A stretch of DNA of 64,000 nucleotides from positions 60,957,120 to 61,021,119 of the forward strand of contig CM043956.1 of assembly GCA_014529385.2 (NCBI GenBank), written 5' to 3'. Positions 10,869 through 23,127 of this stretch are shown in pieces; the stretch's first letter is position 1, and each line of letters opens with the position of its first letter. Below the pieces are notes generated by a model, which searched no databases, had not been told where the DNA came from, and worked only from the letters and a program-made list of their open reading frames with translations. Made by a program: the position numbers and the translations under genes. This DNA comes from Adiantum capillus-veneris (Eukaryota > Streptophyta > Polypodiopsida > Polypodiales > Pteridaceae).

Positions 10869-11166
10869 ATATGTTTGATCGGGATTCTACTATGCGAGCA
10901 GTCACCCTTCTTGGACAGTTGTTTGCAATCCACTTTCCCCGAGGAAGTTCCGTGCAATCATTCCTTATGAAGACTAAAGTTATTCATGATCAACTATCGG
11001 CTATGAAGAGTGCATTGACGAGTACCCAATTAACTGCTTTGGTTCTCACGAAGTTGCCTAAAGAGTATGAAACAGTGGCTAGGACACTTCGGCTACAAGT
11101 CACGAAGGAAAAGCTGAATTTGATGATCTTAGCTCTTTTCTCATTGAGGAGGAAGTCGTGTTGATA
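10869..11166 (+). pseudogene. Copia-type Gag (UBN2-like) fragment
   Basis: From 10871 the plus strand encodes about 97 residues: DRDSTMRAVTLLGQLFAIHF, LMKTKVIHDQLSAM, LTKLPKEYETVARTLRLQ. This is the pattern of the UBN2/Retrotran_gag domain of Ty1/Copia elements, including the L-x-K-L-P-xx-Y/W motif. A frameshift near 11125 is followed by DDLSSFLIEEE in the next frame. It is sandwiched between the C LTR end and the F LTR start (flank TGATA), so it is the target into which F inserted. Confidence 0.7.
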
Positions 11167-11523
11167 TGTCACAAATTGGTGACATGGTTGCCCGGTACAT
11201 TCACACACACACACACACACCCTCACTTGTGGAAAGCCCTAGAGAAATAATGATGTGGCAGGCAGTGACGTGGCAGGCTTGTACGGACGGGTCCGGAAAT
11301 TGCGGCGCAGGTTGCGGACAGCCAGCCACGTGGCAGTATACGCCCACATTTTGCGGCGGGTTTGGCGGCAGCAGCTGTACAAAAAAAAGCAGGGCCAGCT
11401 TTTTGGGCTACTACTTTATTCTACGCAAGAGGAAGAAAGAGAGAGCTTTACTTTTTTTTAAAAGCTCTGTTTTATTTACTCAATAGAGAGCTTGTGAGAG
11501 ACAGAGAGCTTTTGCTTTATTTT
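11167..11523 (+). mobile_element. 5' LTR of F, first part
   Basis: TGTCACAAATTGGTGACATGG with a CA repeat at 11204-11221. It matches the F 3' LTR at 27913-28171 nearly base for base until the latter is truncated. It is interrupted at 11523 by the start of LTR G'. Confidence 0.85.
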
Positions 11524-11665
11524 TGTAAGGTGCAGCGGAATGAATGTTGTATTTTCTCAAGATTAGTGATCTTTATTTGCTCAAGGTTCCTTTTAGTTCT
11601 TAGGGAAGGAGAGAGCCTTCCGTCTTATGGAGAGTGCTATGATCACGAACAAAGTGAGTGGATAT

Positions 11666-13138
11666 TGTCACGGGGACGTGGCAACTGTTAACTATGTCAC
11701 GAGGACGTGGCAGCTACTAACTTTAGTTGTTGGTTTCTTTCCAAGGGGTTTTGTTTTGTTTTTGAGACCCTCTTCTTGAAGTAGCAAACGGTCGGACATT
11801 GCATTGCCAATGTGAACGGTAGTTTCACCCGAAGATGGGTAGTGGTCGGCACTGGAATTCGTATGGTAAGAGGATGTCTAGGCTCAGAGCAAGATCATAT
11901 AGGTCCCCCCGTCGCACTTAGCAAGTTGGTGGATACTAGGAAGTGAACTCAATTAAGGCGTAAAGTCAAGGTGGGACTACCAACAAAAAGTATCCGACAG
12001 TTGGGCCACATTGCACTTTTGGATGCGGTCCCGATGAGGATAGATGGTCAGAAGACCAGTGGGAGCCCAACGGAAGCATCTCCTAAAATTTAGGGAACTG
12101 CTATTTTGGGCTGTGAAATGTGTTCGCGTCATTACCTCCGGTATGACTAGGGGAACATTTTACAACTCTGCCGCGAAGTCAACTGGGCAACCGATTAGGA
12201 TATTTTTAAGCGGCGAACCCGAAACGGGTAAATGCTTGTAAATGCGCCAAGTGTCGATTTTTCATGAACTTTCCCCTTGCAGAAAAATGGGCGTTGATTT
12301 TTAAGCTGGGAGAGGCCTCATTTCAGCTTTTGTCACAGGTTAAGAGCTATGGAGTGCTTCCTTTCCCTCTCATGTACAGTGTGGTGCTAGGAGTGATGCC
12401 CTGCACACTACACACTGCTCTCTCTCTCCCCTACGTGCAGTTATGTGATGCCCCACAAGAGGGCTACTCATTTGACTGATGTACAGCTGTGTGGGTTCAT
12501 GCTTTTGTGCTGAGGCAAGAGCCTCCTTGAGCAGGAATAGGGGTAGCTAGCTGCTACTCCAAAGCAGGCAGTGGTGAGGGTCATAACCTCACCATACAGG
12601 TGCAAAATCAGCATTGTGTATGCGCTGTAATTTTACTGTTTTTCAGCCATACGGACGCGAGAACCTTTGGGAATCGTGCCCCACTGGCAGAGGACAGTTA
12701 GGGGATTGTTTGGGGCTGAAAACAGGGCAAAAACCAGTAAATACAGCGTGCTGAATTTACTGTTTTTGGGCAGGAATCAGAGGGTATATGCCAGTAGAAG
12801 CGAGTTCCAGCAAGGGAATTGGTTTTGCGCAAGTTTAGGGGTTATGCTGTCGAAATTTGGCCAAAACAGGCGGCATCTAGTGGGAGTCAGTCAAAGGATT
12901 CCCAGGACTCTTCTTTGTACTTTACCCTCTTAAAGAATAAAGAAATACCGAAAGGGGCGCCAATTTTGGGGCCTACAGGTTGTCGGCGTCTGCTAGGAGC
13001 ATTCTAGCTTCCGAGCCGTGTGTGTGATTAAGTGTTAATTCCCGTTACAGGTCTCCTTTGCAAAGTGCTCCGTGTGTGTGTCTAAAGTAAAGAATTTCGG
13101 GTGAAAGCCAACGCCTACTGCCCCACGGGCCGGTTTCA
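11666..13138 (+). mobile_element. 5' LTR of element D
   Basis: It starts TGTCACGGGGACG; a second near-copy of its first 29 bp begins at 11695. AATAAA of the shared transcript-end box lies near 12937. It ends GGCCGGTTTCA. Confidence 0.95.
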
Positions 13139-13156
13139 TGGTTCCATTGCCGGGAC
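13139..13156 (+). promoter_or_regulatory. PBS of element D
   Basis: TGGTTCCATTGCCGGGAC abuts the LTR end. It matches 13 of 18 bases of TGGCGCCGTTGCCGGGGA, the PBS known from several plant Gypsy elements and attributed to tRNA-Asp. The tRNA assignment is inference. Confidence 0.7.
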
Positions 13157-13235
13157 ATCAATTACTTTTTCCTTAAAGAGTGAGCCTGGATTGTTTTGGA
13201 TAAAGACACAGAGTGCAGGAACGCGGGATTACACT

Positions 13236-14540
13236 ATGGCCGACAAGGGAAGGGTCTTGTGGGTGACTACCATGGGTCTATACCTTGCACTTTCCTTCAA
13301 GGGTGAATCTGGGCTTATCCTGGATTCATCTAGGTATATAAAGACACAGAGTGCAGGAACGCGGGATTACACTATGGCCGACAAGGGGAAGGGAATTATG
13401 GAAGAGGGTTCCTCTTCAAAGGACAGGCAGGAGATCCCTATGGTTTTTGAGATTGGCGAGAGCTCACGGCCACGTCAGTCTGTACCTCCTGTCAACGTGA
13501 ATGTCCCTCGAGTAGTACAGGGCTTTATGACTGGGCAACTTGAGGATGGTGCGTTCAAGACTCAGTTAGTTGCCGCGGTGAATGTCTTTTCACAGTTGGT
13601 GCAGAATCCGAGGTTTATGGAGTTCTTGCAAGCGCCACCAGTGCAACAGCAGAATAGGCAACCTACGCCGCGTACGGAGCTTGTTGATGCTCAAGCCCAG
13701 GTACTTCATGTGGCGCGCGAGGAAAGGGAACACTCGCATGTTGCGGAGTTGGGGGCTCCAAAGCAGGTTCCTCCCGTGCTTGAATAGGTGGCTAGAACGC
13801 CTATTCCACAGGTTATGCCAGTTCAGCCCGCCACCTTTCAGAACGAGCATGTTGTCTTGAACGGACAGGGAGCTGGATACCAAGCTATGCACTTAGTTCT
13901 TCCACCACCCACGGTACATCCTGGGTATTTCGGGGGTGGATCAGTGTTCCAAAGTATGGCTGGTTATGCGCCTGGAAGTCAGCCGTACCTGCCAGGAACA
14001 GTGTTCGGGGGTATGCAAGGCATCATGCCAAACCCCATGTATGGTAGTATCGGCATGCAGCAAGGTTTCCACTGCAACCAGGGCCAGTTTGGGGTGCCAC
14101 AGGGTCATTTTGGCATGGCTGGTTTTTCTGGACAGTAGCTAGATATCGCACCTCTGACGCAAAATGTGAATGGCCAAGATGTGCCGATCATGCCTACTAC
14201 AGTGTCCATGTTGCAGACCATTCCGTATGACAACTTGGGGACACTAGAGAAGTCGAAGGCTAACAAAGAAGGTGGTGCAGCAGTAAAGTTCAGTACCTTC
14301 AGTGGTTTCGAGGATAATACAAAGGCCCTCACTTTCCTCCAGCAGTTTGATACAGCTTATGTGGGAGGGAATTTTATAGAGGCTTCGAAGGTCAGGAAAG
14401 CTGTCACTTTCTTAAAGGACAATGCGCTTACATGGTGGACGACATTGGTAATGCAAGGACAGGCACCCGCCACTTGGGTTTACTTCAAGCAAATGTTTGC
14501 ATCTGCTTGGCTATCAAATGAATTTGAACCGACGTCCTAA
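13236..14540 (+). pseudogene. D Gag, with internal stops
   Basis: The family start MADKGKGIMEEGSS is at 13374. A 145-bp duplication has placed an earlier in-frame copy at 13236. After a Pro/Gln-rich N-terminal part come two TAG stops (13785 and 14136; K has CAA/CAG-type codons there) and then the gag core with FSTFSGFEDNTKALTFLQQF and TWWTTLVMQGQAPATWVYFK. A one-base deletion near 14530 ends the frame. The product would be the particle protein. Confidence 0.85.
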
Positions 14541-15437
14541 CAGATTGGCACCAGCTTACTTCAGCTTCGTGCAAGAGCTTGCTGGAGTACAATAGGAGGT
14601 TTGTAAAGCGTTACTGTCCGTGACCTCCTACATATTTGTGGCACTGACAGAAAAGTACTATTGTGGGCTGCCTAAAGGGCTTCGCGATTACTGTACAAAG
14701 AACAAAGTGGCTACCCTTACTTAGCTTATGGAAGTTGCGAACACTGGTCTTGCCTTGTTGAAAGGAGAGGATAGTGGATTTCCGAGTAGTGACAAAGGAG
14801 GGCAGCAAAAGAAAAATTCAGCTAAGAAGCCCTTTGTGAAAACGGCTCCTAATGTGTCACAAGGGTCAGAAAAGGCCACCAAAGACAAGGATTCAGCCGG
14901 GACTTCTGGAGCGCAGGCAAAGAAATAGAAAAGGAAGCCTTTTGTGCGCAAGTCGCTCGAGGAAAAGAAGGTCCTAATGACTGAGAACAAATGCTTTATG
15001 TGCGAGCAACCTGGTCACTTTTCTATCAATTGTCCACAAAGGAAAAGGCCAGCTGATTCAGAGGATAAAGAAGACCAGAAAGGCAAGAAGCCTAAACCCA
15101 CGGCAGGTTTAGTGCCAGACATGGTGGGTGACAGGCCCAACACAGATGCCAGTGAGTAATGCAGGGGATGGGGTAAAGTTAGGGATCAGACGGCACTCAT
15201 CTTCTTTGATCCAGGTGCCAAAGCCAACTTTATCTCACCAGAGTTAGCTATGAAGCTGGGCATCAGAGCTGAAGAGATGGGGTACACAGCAGAGGCAGGG
15301 TTGGCATGTCCTGGCCACTCAGAGTGTGTTACTCCCATCATTGGAAAGCTGCATCTGCATATTCAGTCGTATGTGGACACAAAAGAGTTTTACATCATGC
15401 CGCTGGAAGGTTGTGACGCCTTGTTGGGGACCTGTGG
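14541..15437 (+). pseudogene. D Gag C-terminus and retropepsin, frameshifted
   Basis: In the frame shared by 14728, 14944 and 15250 one reads the gag tail, the zinc knuckle CFMCEQPGHFSINC (C-x2-C-x4-H-x4-C) at about 14992-15033, and the protease with ALIFFDPGAKANFISPELA. The protease motif is D-P-G instead of D-S/T-G; K has the same, so this is a family trait. Stops at 14720 (TAG), 14926 (TAG) and 15157 (TAA) interrupt it. A one-base deletion near 15430 moves to the pol frame. Confidence 0.85.
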
Positions 15438-18400
15438 ATGTTTCGAGTGCATGGAGTCTTGGATGCCTACAACAAAAAGATCACTGTACAGCATAGGGGC
15501 AAAACTCACATCTTGGATGTAAAGCTTAAAGGAAAGTCAGTCCCTATTGTATCTGCTTCGGCTATCACTTCTGTAATAAAGAATCATCTTTTTGTGTACT
15601 TGATTTTTGCACGTGATGTCTCAGATAGTGATCAATCAAATTTATCTGTGTTTGATAAAGAAAGGTCCGCATTTTTGCAAAAGTTTAGTGATTGTTTTTC
15701 TGATTCATTACCGTCGCAATTGCCGCCAGAGAGACCTGAGGACCATCGGATAGATTTGGTGCGAGGGTGTAGCCCACCAAATAGACCTCCCTACAGGGTT
15801 AGTGCGGCGCAGCAGAAAGAGATTATGGGCCAGGTTGAGGAGTTATTAGAGAAGGGACTGATTCAGCCTAGTTCTTCACCCTGTTGCTCCCCAGTGCTCC
15901 TAGTGCAGAAGAAGGATGGCTCATGGCGCATGTGTATTGATTACCGTGCGTTGAATAATAATACCATCAAGAATAGGTTCCCTATTCCTAGAATTGATGA
16001 TATTCTCGATCGTTTAGAGGGTGCTGCAATTTTCAGCAGGATAGACCTTAAGAGTGGGTATCATCAGATTCGTATAAGGCCAGAGGATGTGCACAAGACT
16101 GCGTTTAGAACGACATTTGGTCTTTATGAGTTTCTAGTGATGCCGTTTGGGCTAACAAATGCTCCTGCCAGGTTCAACAGAATGATGGACCGGATTTTCT
16201 GTTCGCATCAACAGTTTGTTGGAACGTTCTTCGATGACATGATAGTGTATTCGAAGAATGAAGAGGAGCATAGGTGTCACTTGACCATTGTGTTGGAAGA
16301 GCTGCACAGTCACAAGTTACTTGTCAATCCTAAGAAAAGTGAATTCTTCCTCGAAGAGATCCACTTTCTGGGCCACATAGTCTCAAAGGATGGTGTTAGA
16401 ATGGATTCCGCAAAGATCGAAGCTATCAAGACATGGTCAGACTTGAAGACTGTGCACGATGTTAGAAGCTTCTTGGGATTGTGTTCCTACTATAGAAGGT
16501 TTATCAGAAATTTTGCAGAGATAGCATCGCCTCTTCACGCATTGCAAAAGAAAGAGGTCACTTTCAGATGGACCCAAAAAAAGATTTCAGCTTTTAGTCT
16601 CTTAAAGGAAAAGTTGACTTCAGATCCAGTTATTGTTTTGCCAGATCTCAGGAAGTCATTTGTGGTCCAGTGTGACGCGTGTGGCAGTAGCATCGGAGCA
16701 GTGCTAATGCAAGATGGACGGGTAGTAGCTTATGAAAGCCGAATTTTGCAAGGGCCAGAGAGGACTATGCAAGTCTATGAGAAAGAGCTCTTGGCCGTGA
16801 TTCATGCGCTTCCTAGCTGGAAGCACTACCTCTTAGGTGCTGATTTTGTTGTCCAAACAGATCATCAGACCTTGCGATACTTCTTGACACAGTCAAAGTT
16901 ATCCGAAAAGCATGTGCGATGGGCAAACATTCTTTCCATGTTTTACTTCCAGATTATGCATGTGGAAGGCAAGAAGAATGTTGTGGTTGATGCGTTATCA
17001 ATAAAGCCACAAATTTCAACTGTGTCAATTCCTTATTATAATGAGTTAGATGACATGAAGGAACAGTATACTGATGAAGATTTTGCAAGGATCTTTGAAC
17101 AGTTACAAGAGAGGCAACATCACGAGCACTACCTCCTCAGAGATGGTTTTATGATGATGCATGGCAGACTTTGTGTCACTAGGCCACTACGACATAAGGT
17201 CATGGAAGAGAGTCATGTCCGACCTTATGCAGGGCATCGTGGCATTGGTGCAACAGTTAAAGCGGTAGAGACATTCTTCTATTGGCCTACCTTGAGGAGA
17301 GATGTGGATTCCTTTGTGCGAGCATGCATAGTTTGCCAAAAGGTCAAGTTTGACAGGCAAAAGGCACCAGGGTTGTTACAACCACTGCTGATTCCGGATA
17401 AGCCATGGGAAAGCATTGCTATGGACTTTATCTTTGATCTTCCAAGGACGCCAACAAGGAGTGATGGTATATGGATCATTATTTGCAGGTTCAGCAAGCA
17501 GGCCCATTTTATCCCTGTCAGGAAGAAGATAAAATCTGATCAGATGGCATGCTTGTTCATGTACAATGTGTTTAAGTACCATGGTATGCCACAATCGATT
17601 ATCAGTGATCGTGATCCTCGCATGACCAGTTTGTTCTGGAGAGGATTGTTTGAGAACATGGGTACTACGCTCAAGTTCTCGTCTTCGTTTCATCCACAAA
17701 CTGATGGACAGTCAGAAGAGGCCAATTCTACTGTCTTAGATCTGCTGAAATGCTATGTGTCTGATAATAAGGGCAAGTGGGAACAGTATTTGCCTATGCT
17801 TGAGTATGCGTACAATAATACGGTGCATTCGTCTACTGGCAAAGCACCTTTTGAGATTGTTGAAGGTGGCAAAAAGGTTCCTCCTATTTTGCATACAAAG
17901 GACAAGATCTTTGAGGCAGATCGATATGTTGAGAACATGGATGAGATGTATAAGAAGATTAAAGTTGCCTTGGAGAAGACTTAGGCAAAGCAGAAAAAGG
18001 TTGCTGATCGTCACCGTCGTGAATTGCTACTATCATCTAGTGATTGGGTTCTGTTAAGGTTCGAAAAGGCAAGGTGAAAGAAGATGAAGGGCAAGGAACG
18101 GCTGTTTCCTAAGCTTAGCATGCGTTACTATGGGCCTTTTTAAGTGCTTGACAAGATCAACGATGTGTCTTACAGGCTGAAATTGCTTGATGCATGGAAG
18201 ATTCATAATGCATTTCACGTGAGTCTTCTAAGACCCTTCGTGGGTGATGTGCCAGAAGATACGCCAGATGAGGATCAGCTAGAAGTTGAGGAACTCGACG
18301 AGATCCTGGTACCTGAGCAAGTTTTGGCACATAAGGACAGAAAAGTTTAAGGACAAGTTGCAAGACGCTATTTGCTGAAGTTCAAGAACTATCCACCTAT

Positions 18401-18566
18401 GGATGCAAAGTGCATGGAAGAGCATGAACTGTCAGAGTCACCAAATGTATTGCAGCTTTACCTTGAAGCCTTTGGGTTACAGCCTACTTATGCCCAAACC
18501 CAACGTGTGCAAAGGAGGGGTAATTATAGAGCTAGTACATCAAATGTACATATGAATTCAGTGTAA
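15438..18566 (+). pseudogene. D Pol: reverse transcriptase, RNase H, integrase, chromodomain
   Basis: The open part is 848 codons (15438-17984). Reverse transcriptase: WRMCIDYRALN, then FFDDMIVYS with both catalytic aspartates present. RNase H: CDACGSSIGAVL, YEKELLAVIHAL, TDHQTLRYF. Integrase: zinc finger from ESH and GHRG to RACIVCQ, then the core with MDFIFDLP, ISDRDPRMTS and DGQSEEAN. A TAG at 17982 precedes the GPF motif and the chromodomain (NYPPMDAKCMEEHEL), which has more stops (18075, 18141, 18348). This is a chromovirus-type Gypsy polyprotein, the most readable in the window beside K. Confidence 0.9.
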
Positions 18567-18737
18567 TAGATGGAAATGACAAAAGTATGAAGGGCTCATT
18601 AAGTCATTTGTATCTATATGTTATGACCTTTCTTGCAGATACATGCGATAATAAAAGAGTGTTAATAGCACAATATCATCAGTGGCGTGTATTTATGGTA
18701 TACAATCGAGGACGTTTGCGATTTCAAGAGGGGGGTA
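18567..18737 (+). other. D 3' untranslated region and polypurine tract
   Basis: A short non-coding stretch ends in ATTTCAAGAGGGGGGTA (18721-18737), which abuts the 3' LTR and serves as plus-strand primer site. The same text precedes the K 3' LTR. Confidence 0.8.
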
Positions 18738-20216
18738 TGTCACGGGGACGTGGCAACTGTTAACTATGTCACGAGGACGTGCCAACTGCTAACTTTAGTT
18801 GTTGGTTTCTTTCCAAGGGGTTTTGTTTTGTTTTTGAGACCCTCTTCTTGAAGTAGCAAACGGTCGGACATTGCATGGCCAATGTGAACGGTAGTTTCAC
18901 CCGAAGATGGGTAGTGGTCGGCACTGGAATTCGTATGGTAAGAGGATGTCTAGGCTCAGAGCAAGATCATATAGGTCCCCCCCGTCGCACTTAGCAAGTT
19001 GGTGGATACTAGGAAGTGAACTCAATTAAGGCGTAAAGTCAAGGTAGGACTACCAACAAAAAGTATTCGACAGTTGGGCCGCATTGCACTTTTGGATGCG
19101 GTCCCAATGAGGATAGATGGTCAGAAGACCAGTGGGAGCCCAACTGAAGCCTCTCCTAAAATTTAGGGAACTGCTATTTTGGGCTGTGAAATGTGTTCGC
19201 GTCATTACCTCCGGTATGACTAGGGGAACATTTTACAACTCTACCCCGCGAAGTCAACTGGGCAACCGGTCAGGATATTTTTAAGCGACGAACCCGAAAT
19301 GGGCAAATGTTTGTAAATGCGCCAAGTGTCGATTTTTCATGAACTTTCCCCTTGCAGAAAAATGGGCGCTGATTTTTAAGCTGGGAGAGGCCTCATTTCA
19401 GCTTTTGTCACATGTTAAGAGCTATGGAGTGCTTCCTTTCCCTCTCATGTACACTGTGGTGCTAGGAGTGATGCCCTGCAGACTACACTGCTCTCTCTCC
19501 CCCCCCTACGTGCAGTTATGTGATGCCCCACAAGAGGGCTCCTCATTTGATTGATGTACAGCTGTGTGGGTTCATGCTTTTGTGCTGAGGCAAGAGCCTC
19601 CTTGAGCAGGAACAAGGGTAGCTAGCTGCTACTCCAAAGCAGGCAGTGGTGAGGGTCATAACCTCACCATACAGGTGCAAAATCAGCGCTGTGTATGCGC
19701 TGTAATTTTACTGTTTTTCAGCCATACGGACGCGAGAACCTTTGGGAATCGTGCCCCACTGGCAGAGGACAGTTAGGGGATTGTTTGGGGCTGAAAACAG
19801 GGAAAAAACCAGTAAATACAGCGTGCTGAATTTACTGGTTTTGGGCAGGAATCAGAGGGTATACGCCAGTAGAAGCGAGTTCTAGCAAGGGAATTGGTTT
19901 CGCGCAAGTTTAGGGGCTGTTATGTTGCGGAAATTTGGCCAAAACAGGCGGTATCTAGTGGGATACAGTCAAAGGATTCCAAGGACTCTTCATTGTACTT
20001 TACCCGCCTAAAGAATAAAGAAATACCGAAAGGGGCGCCAATTTTGGGGCCTACAGATTGTCGGCGTCTGCTCGGAGCATTCTAGCTTCCGAGCTGTGTG
20101 TGTGATTAAGTGTTAATTCCCGTCACAGGTCTCCTTTGCAAAGTGCTCTGTGTGTGTGTCCAAAGTAAAGAATTTCGGGTGAAAGCCAACGCCTAATGCC
20201 CCACGGGCCGGTTTCA
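18738..20216 (+). mobile_element. 3' LTR of element D
   Basis: 1479 bp, with the same doubled 29-bp terminus as the 5' LTR and the same GGTTTCA end. The right copy of the target duplication GATAT follows, and then the G' LTR resumes. Confidence 0.95.
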
Positions 20217-21242
20217 GATATTGTGCGTGCAAGTGAATGAGGCTGAGAGAAGGAGAGAGAAGAGATACGACACCCGAGAGGTTGTAAAACCCTCCTCCGA
20301 AGGCCCCACTCTCGTCGACGAGAGTAGTCTACTTTGATTGCACAAAGGTGTACAATGCGAATGCAATGGACTGATGCAATGGGACTATGCGGATGATGAC
20401 GACGATGGTGAGGACGACGACTTGATGGCTGAAATCTGAGATCTTCTAATCCCTGAATTTTGGGACTGTTTCGGTGGTTGAAAATGACTGTTTTTGCTGC
20501 GTTTCTTGGCTGAAAATGGGGGGAACATCTGCAACCATCTAGGGGCTGATCTGCTACTGCGTCATAGGCTGAAAACTGCGAGAATCCAACTGCTGAATTC
20601 TGCGTTTTTGCTACTGCTGAGCTGGCGTTTTTGACAGGGCTGAAAAAACGCTGATTCTGCAATGATGCTGGCGTTTTTGTCAAGGGCTGAAAAACGCTGG
20701 CTGGGATGTATCTGCTGAGGTTGGAAACGCCAGGCAAGAGGACTTGTCGGCGATGGCTTGCTGGGAGGAAACGCCAAAGGAAGTGGGGGTCGGCCTAGGC
20801 TTGCAAACGCTAGGGGTGCTGAGGGAGGGGGGGGTACTGCTGAGAAGTTGCCCGTTGAGTGGGAAGCGTCTGCTGCCTCTTCTGCCAGAAAGTGCTAACT
20901 TGGGTTTGCTTATATATTAACTTAGCAAAATTGCCCTATCTACTTTTGTTGGAAAGTCACTTAAAAATAATAAGTAAAAATAATCAATAAATAGGAAAAT
21001 AGGCTAAATGCACTGGAAAATTCCCCTAATTGATGCTAATGGATTCTGATGGGAATTCCGATGATCATGCTGTGTGCAACCGGAGGATATGCATCTAAAC
21101 TAAGTGACTGGGCATGCACGGTCTACGAATAGACTCACAAAAGTGCGAGATCACTGCTAATCTAAACTGACTTGATTGACGGGAACCCTGCTGTGGTATA
21201 GCTTGTCCACGGACACATAGGGTTGGGATGTATCACGTGACA

Positions 21243-21556
21243 AGGCTTTTGATTTTGAAGCTTTTGGGCTCTGCTTTTAGCATCCTTTGTAAACATATAT
21301 AATAGTGGCTTGGGCTCTCACTTCTCAGAGCATCTGGATGCAGAGTCTAAGAGTTCCGACCACTCCCTTGTACTTTAAGTTGCGGATTAATACAAAAAGA
21401 AATACCAAAAGGGGCGAGAGTCTTTGGGGCCAATATCTCTAGGTACGCAACTCTGTCAGGCCAGCGTCGAATCAATTGTGAACTGTTAATTGTTTTGAAG
21501 TGAATTCTTGTGGTGTCGTGGTAGAATCTTGACTTGGAGTGTCCAAGTCTGTTACA
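21243..21556 (+). mobile_element. 5' LTR of F, second part
   Basis: It continues the F LTR after the G' interruption and ends GTCCAAGTCTGTTACA. The shared box (AAGAAATACCAAAAGGGGCG) lies at 21397-21416. The same LTR end is what is repeated in the satellite of element B. Confidence 0.8.
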
Positions 21557-21557
21557 G

Positions 21558-21569
21558 TGGCATCGGACG
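21558..21569 (+). promoter_or_regulatory. Decayed PBS of element F
   Basis: TGGCATCGGACG sits one base after the LTR end, where element B has TGGTATCAGAGC. It matches 8 of 12 bases, so priming by initiator tRNA-Met would be poor in this copy. Confidence 0.7.
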
Positions 21570-23053
21570 TGGCCGATTTCTCTTCTATTGGGAAATCCGA
21601 TCCTTTTTACGCGGCACTTATGGATTCAGACAGAGATCAGTCGACTTGCTTTGCATCCGGAGATGCGAGAAGAGATCACAAAGAAGATTTACGTGAGGAG
21701 TACGGCCCGCCTCGGCCTACTCTGGTGGAGCTTGAAGAGATGGAGCGTCGACGATTGATCGACGACGCAGGAAAGATGATGTTAAATTTTGCGAAGGACC
21801 CGAAATTTGCAAAATTTATGACCCAGACCTCCTTCGACGAGATGTATGCATAGTGGCAGCAAACCACAGAACCACCCCCAAACTAGTACTCAAGAAACCT
21901 CCTACTCCAAGGATGTTTACTGAGCAAGAATTAGAAGAGGTGGTTGATGCACGGATTTCTCAGCTTTTTGACGCGCAGAACAAAGTAGAAAAGCACGTCA
22001 AAAAGCAAAAGAAAGGAATTGACTTCCCGGGTTATTTGGGTCGTCAATCTACTTTTGCCTCGGCAAGAAAGCAGAAGAAGCGTGTGCGGTTTGAAGGATT
22101 ACCTAGTTCTTCTTCTTCTTCTTCTTTTGAGAGTTCTTCTAGCTCTTCCGATTTGAGCGAAGAAGACAGAAAAGGCAAAAAGCGAAGCAAAAAGCAAAAG
22201 GGCAAGAAAAAGGCAAAGAAGTCTAAATCTCGCCTAGTTTCGGACAGTTGTACAAAGGACTCGTCTTCGGATAGTTCGGACTCCAATGACCGCAGATTTT
22301 ATGCAAGGAAGAAGAGTTTTTACAAAGCCAGCCTGTATGACTTTCTGGAAGATAAAAGCAAGAAAGTCAGAGCACTCCAAGATCCGGAGGGTTACTTCTT
22401 ACTTCAAGGGAAATGCTCAAACTTGGTGGTCCACGCTTCTATTGAACAAGAAAGCGCCAATTAAATGGCTGAAATTTAAAAGGCTTTTTATTTCTTCCTG
22501 GTTGACTGGAGAGTACGAACGTGACATACGAACTGCTTGGAACCATCTTCGGATGACGAAGACAGATTCATTGGACGCATATTGCGAGAGATTCTGGAGC
22601 TCTTTTCTACCAGCCTCTTCATTTAAGAAGATCTCGTTCAAAGAACAGATTGAGCGGTTTACCTTTGGACTTCCTACAAAGATCCGAGATCACTGCTTAG
22701 AGCAAAAGTCAGATTCCATTCAGGAATTGATGAGTCATGCGAAATGGGGTTTTGCCATTCATTCAGGTAGTTTGACTTACCCCACAAATGAAATCATGAC
22801 GCAGAGAACCGAACAGACTTCTAACAATGAAAGTAGAAAGAAGAAGAGTAACGCAGAACAGAAAGAAAAGGATGCACAACCCCAGCTCACTCTTCGAGAG
22901 AGGGTCAGCTATATAAAAGAGGGGAAGTGCTTTGGATGCGGGGAAACTCGGCACATCTCCGCAAAGTGTCCTAAAAAGGCACTGAATGAACAGGATGAAG
23001 AAAGGTCAGAGAGTTCGAAAGCAGCTGAGGAACGTGGCAAAAAAGGCAGATAA
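21570..23053 (+). pseudogene. F Gag with Ser/Lys-rich N-terminal region and zinc knuckle
   Basis: A first frame (21539-21853) ends in TAG. A second (21853-22464) holds a low-complexity stretch of serine runs and lysine-rich blocks. A frameshift near 22390 leads into the third (22286-23053) with TWWSTLLLNKKAPIKWLKFK, EYERDIRTAWNHLRMTK and the zinc knuckle CFGCGETRHISAKC near 22930-22971. The usual glycine before the histidine is arginine. The polyserine and polylysine region is not seen in family 1 gag and is probably RNA-binding or disordered; that role is inferred. Confidence 0.8.
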
Positions 23054-23127
23054 AAGCAGAACTGGCATCACATTGCGTCGGGCCCGAACCGAATCAAATG
23101 AATGAAAGTATAAAACTTTGCCGCTTC

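Larger units (their letters stand above)
11666..20216 (+). mobile_element. Element D: complete family 1 chromovirus with TSD GATAT
   Basis: 8551 bp with two LTRs of 1473 and 1479 bp, a PBS, gag, protease, pol with chromodomain, and a polypurine tract. The 5-bp target duplication GATAT lies at 11661-11665 and 20217-20221. Removing D and one GATAT restores the G' LTR text exactly as in G at 51980. The two LTRs look nearly identical, which suggests a fairly recent insertion. Gag and pol carry several stops and frameshifts. Confidence 0.95.
11524..21242 (-). mobile_element. LTR G' (family 4), interrupted by element D
   Basis: The two pieces 11524-11665 and 20222-21242 join into one LTR of about 1160 bp that matches the LTRs of G (51843-52987, 56490-57623). 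On the minus strand it would start at 21242. A TATA-like TATATATT lies at 20911 (minus-strand promoter). No internal sequence flanks it, and the 5-bp flanks (ATTTT left, AGGCT right) do not match, so it may come from recombination between elements rather than a simple solo LTR. Confidence 0.75.

Noticed and set aside
20123-20737. 204-codon minus-strand frame
   Set aside because: It lies in the G' LTR across the D/G' junction; the G LTRs carry different broken frames there.
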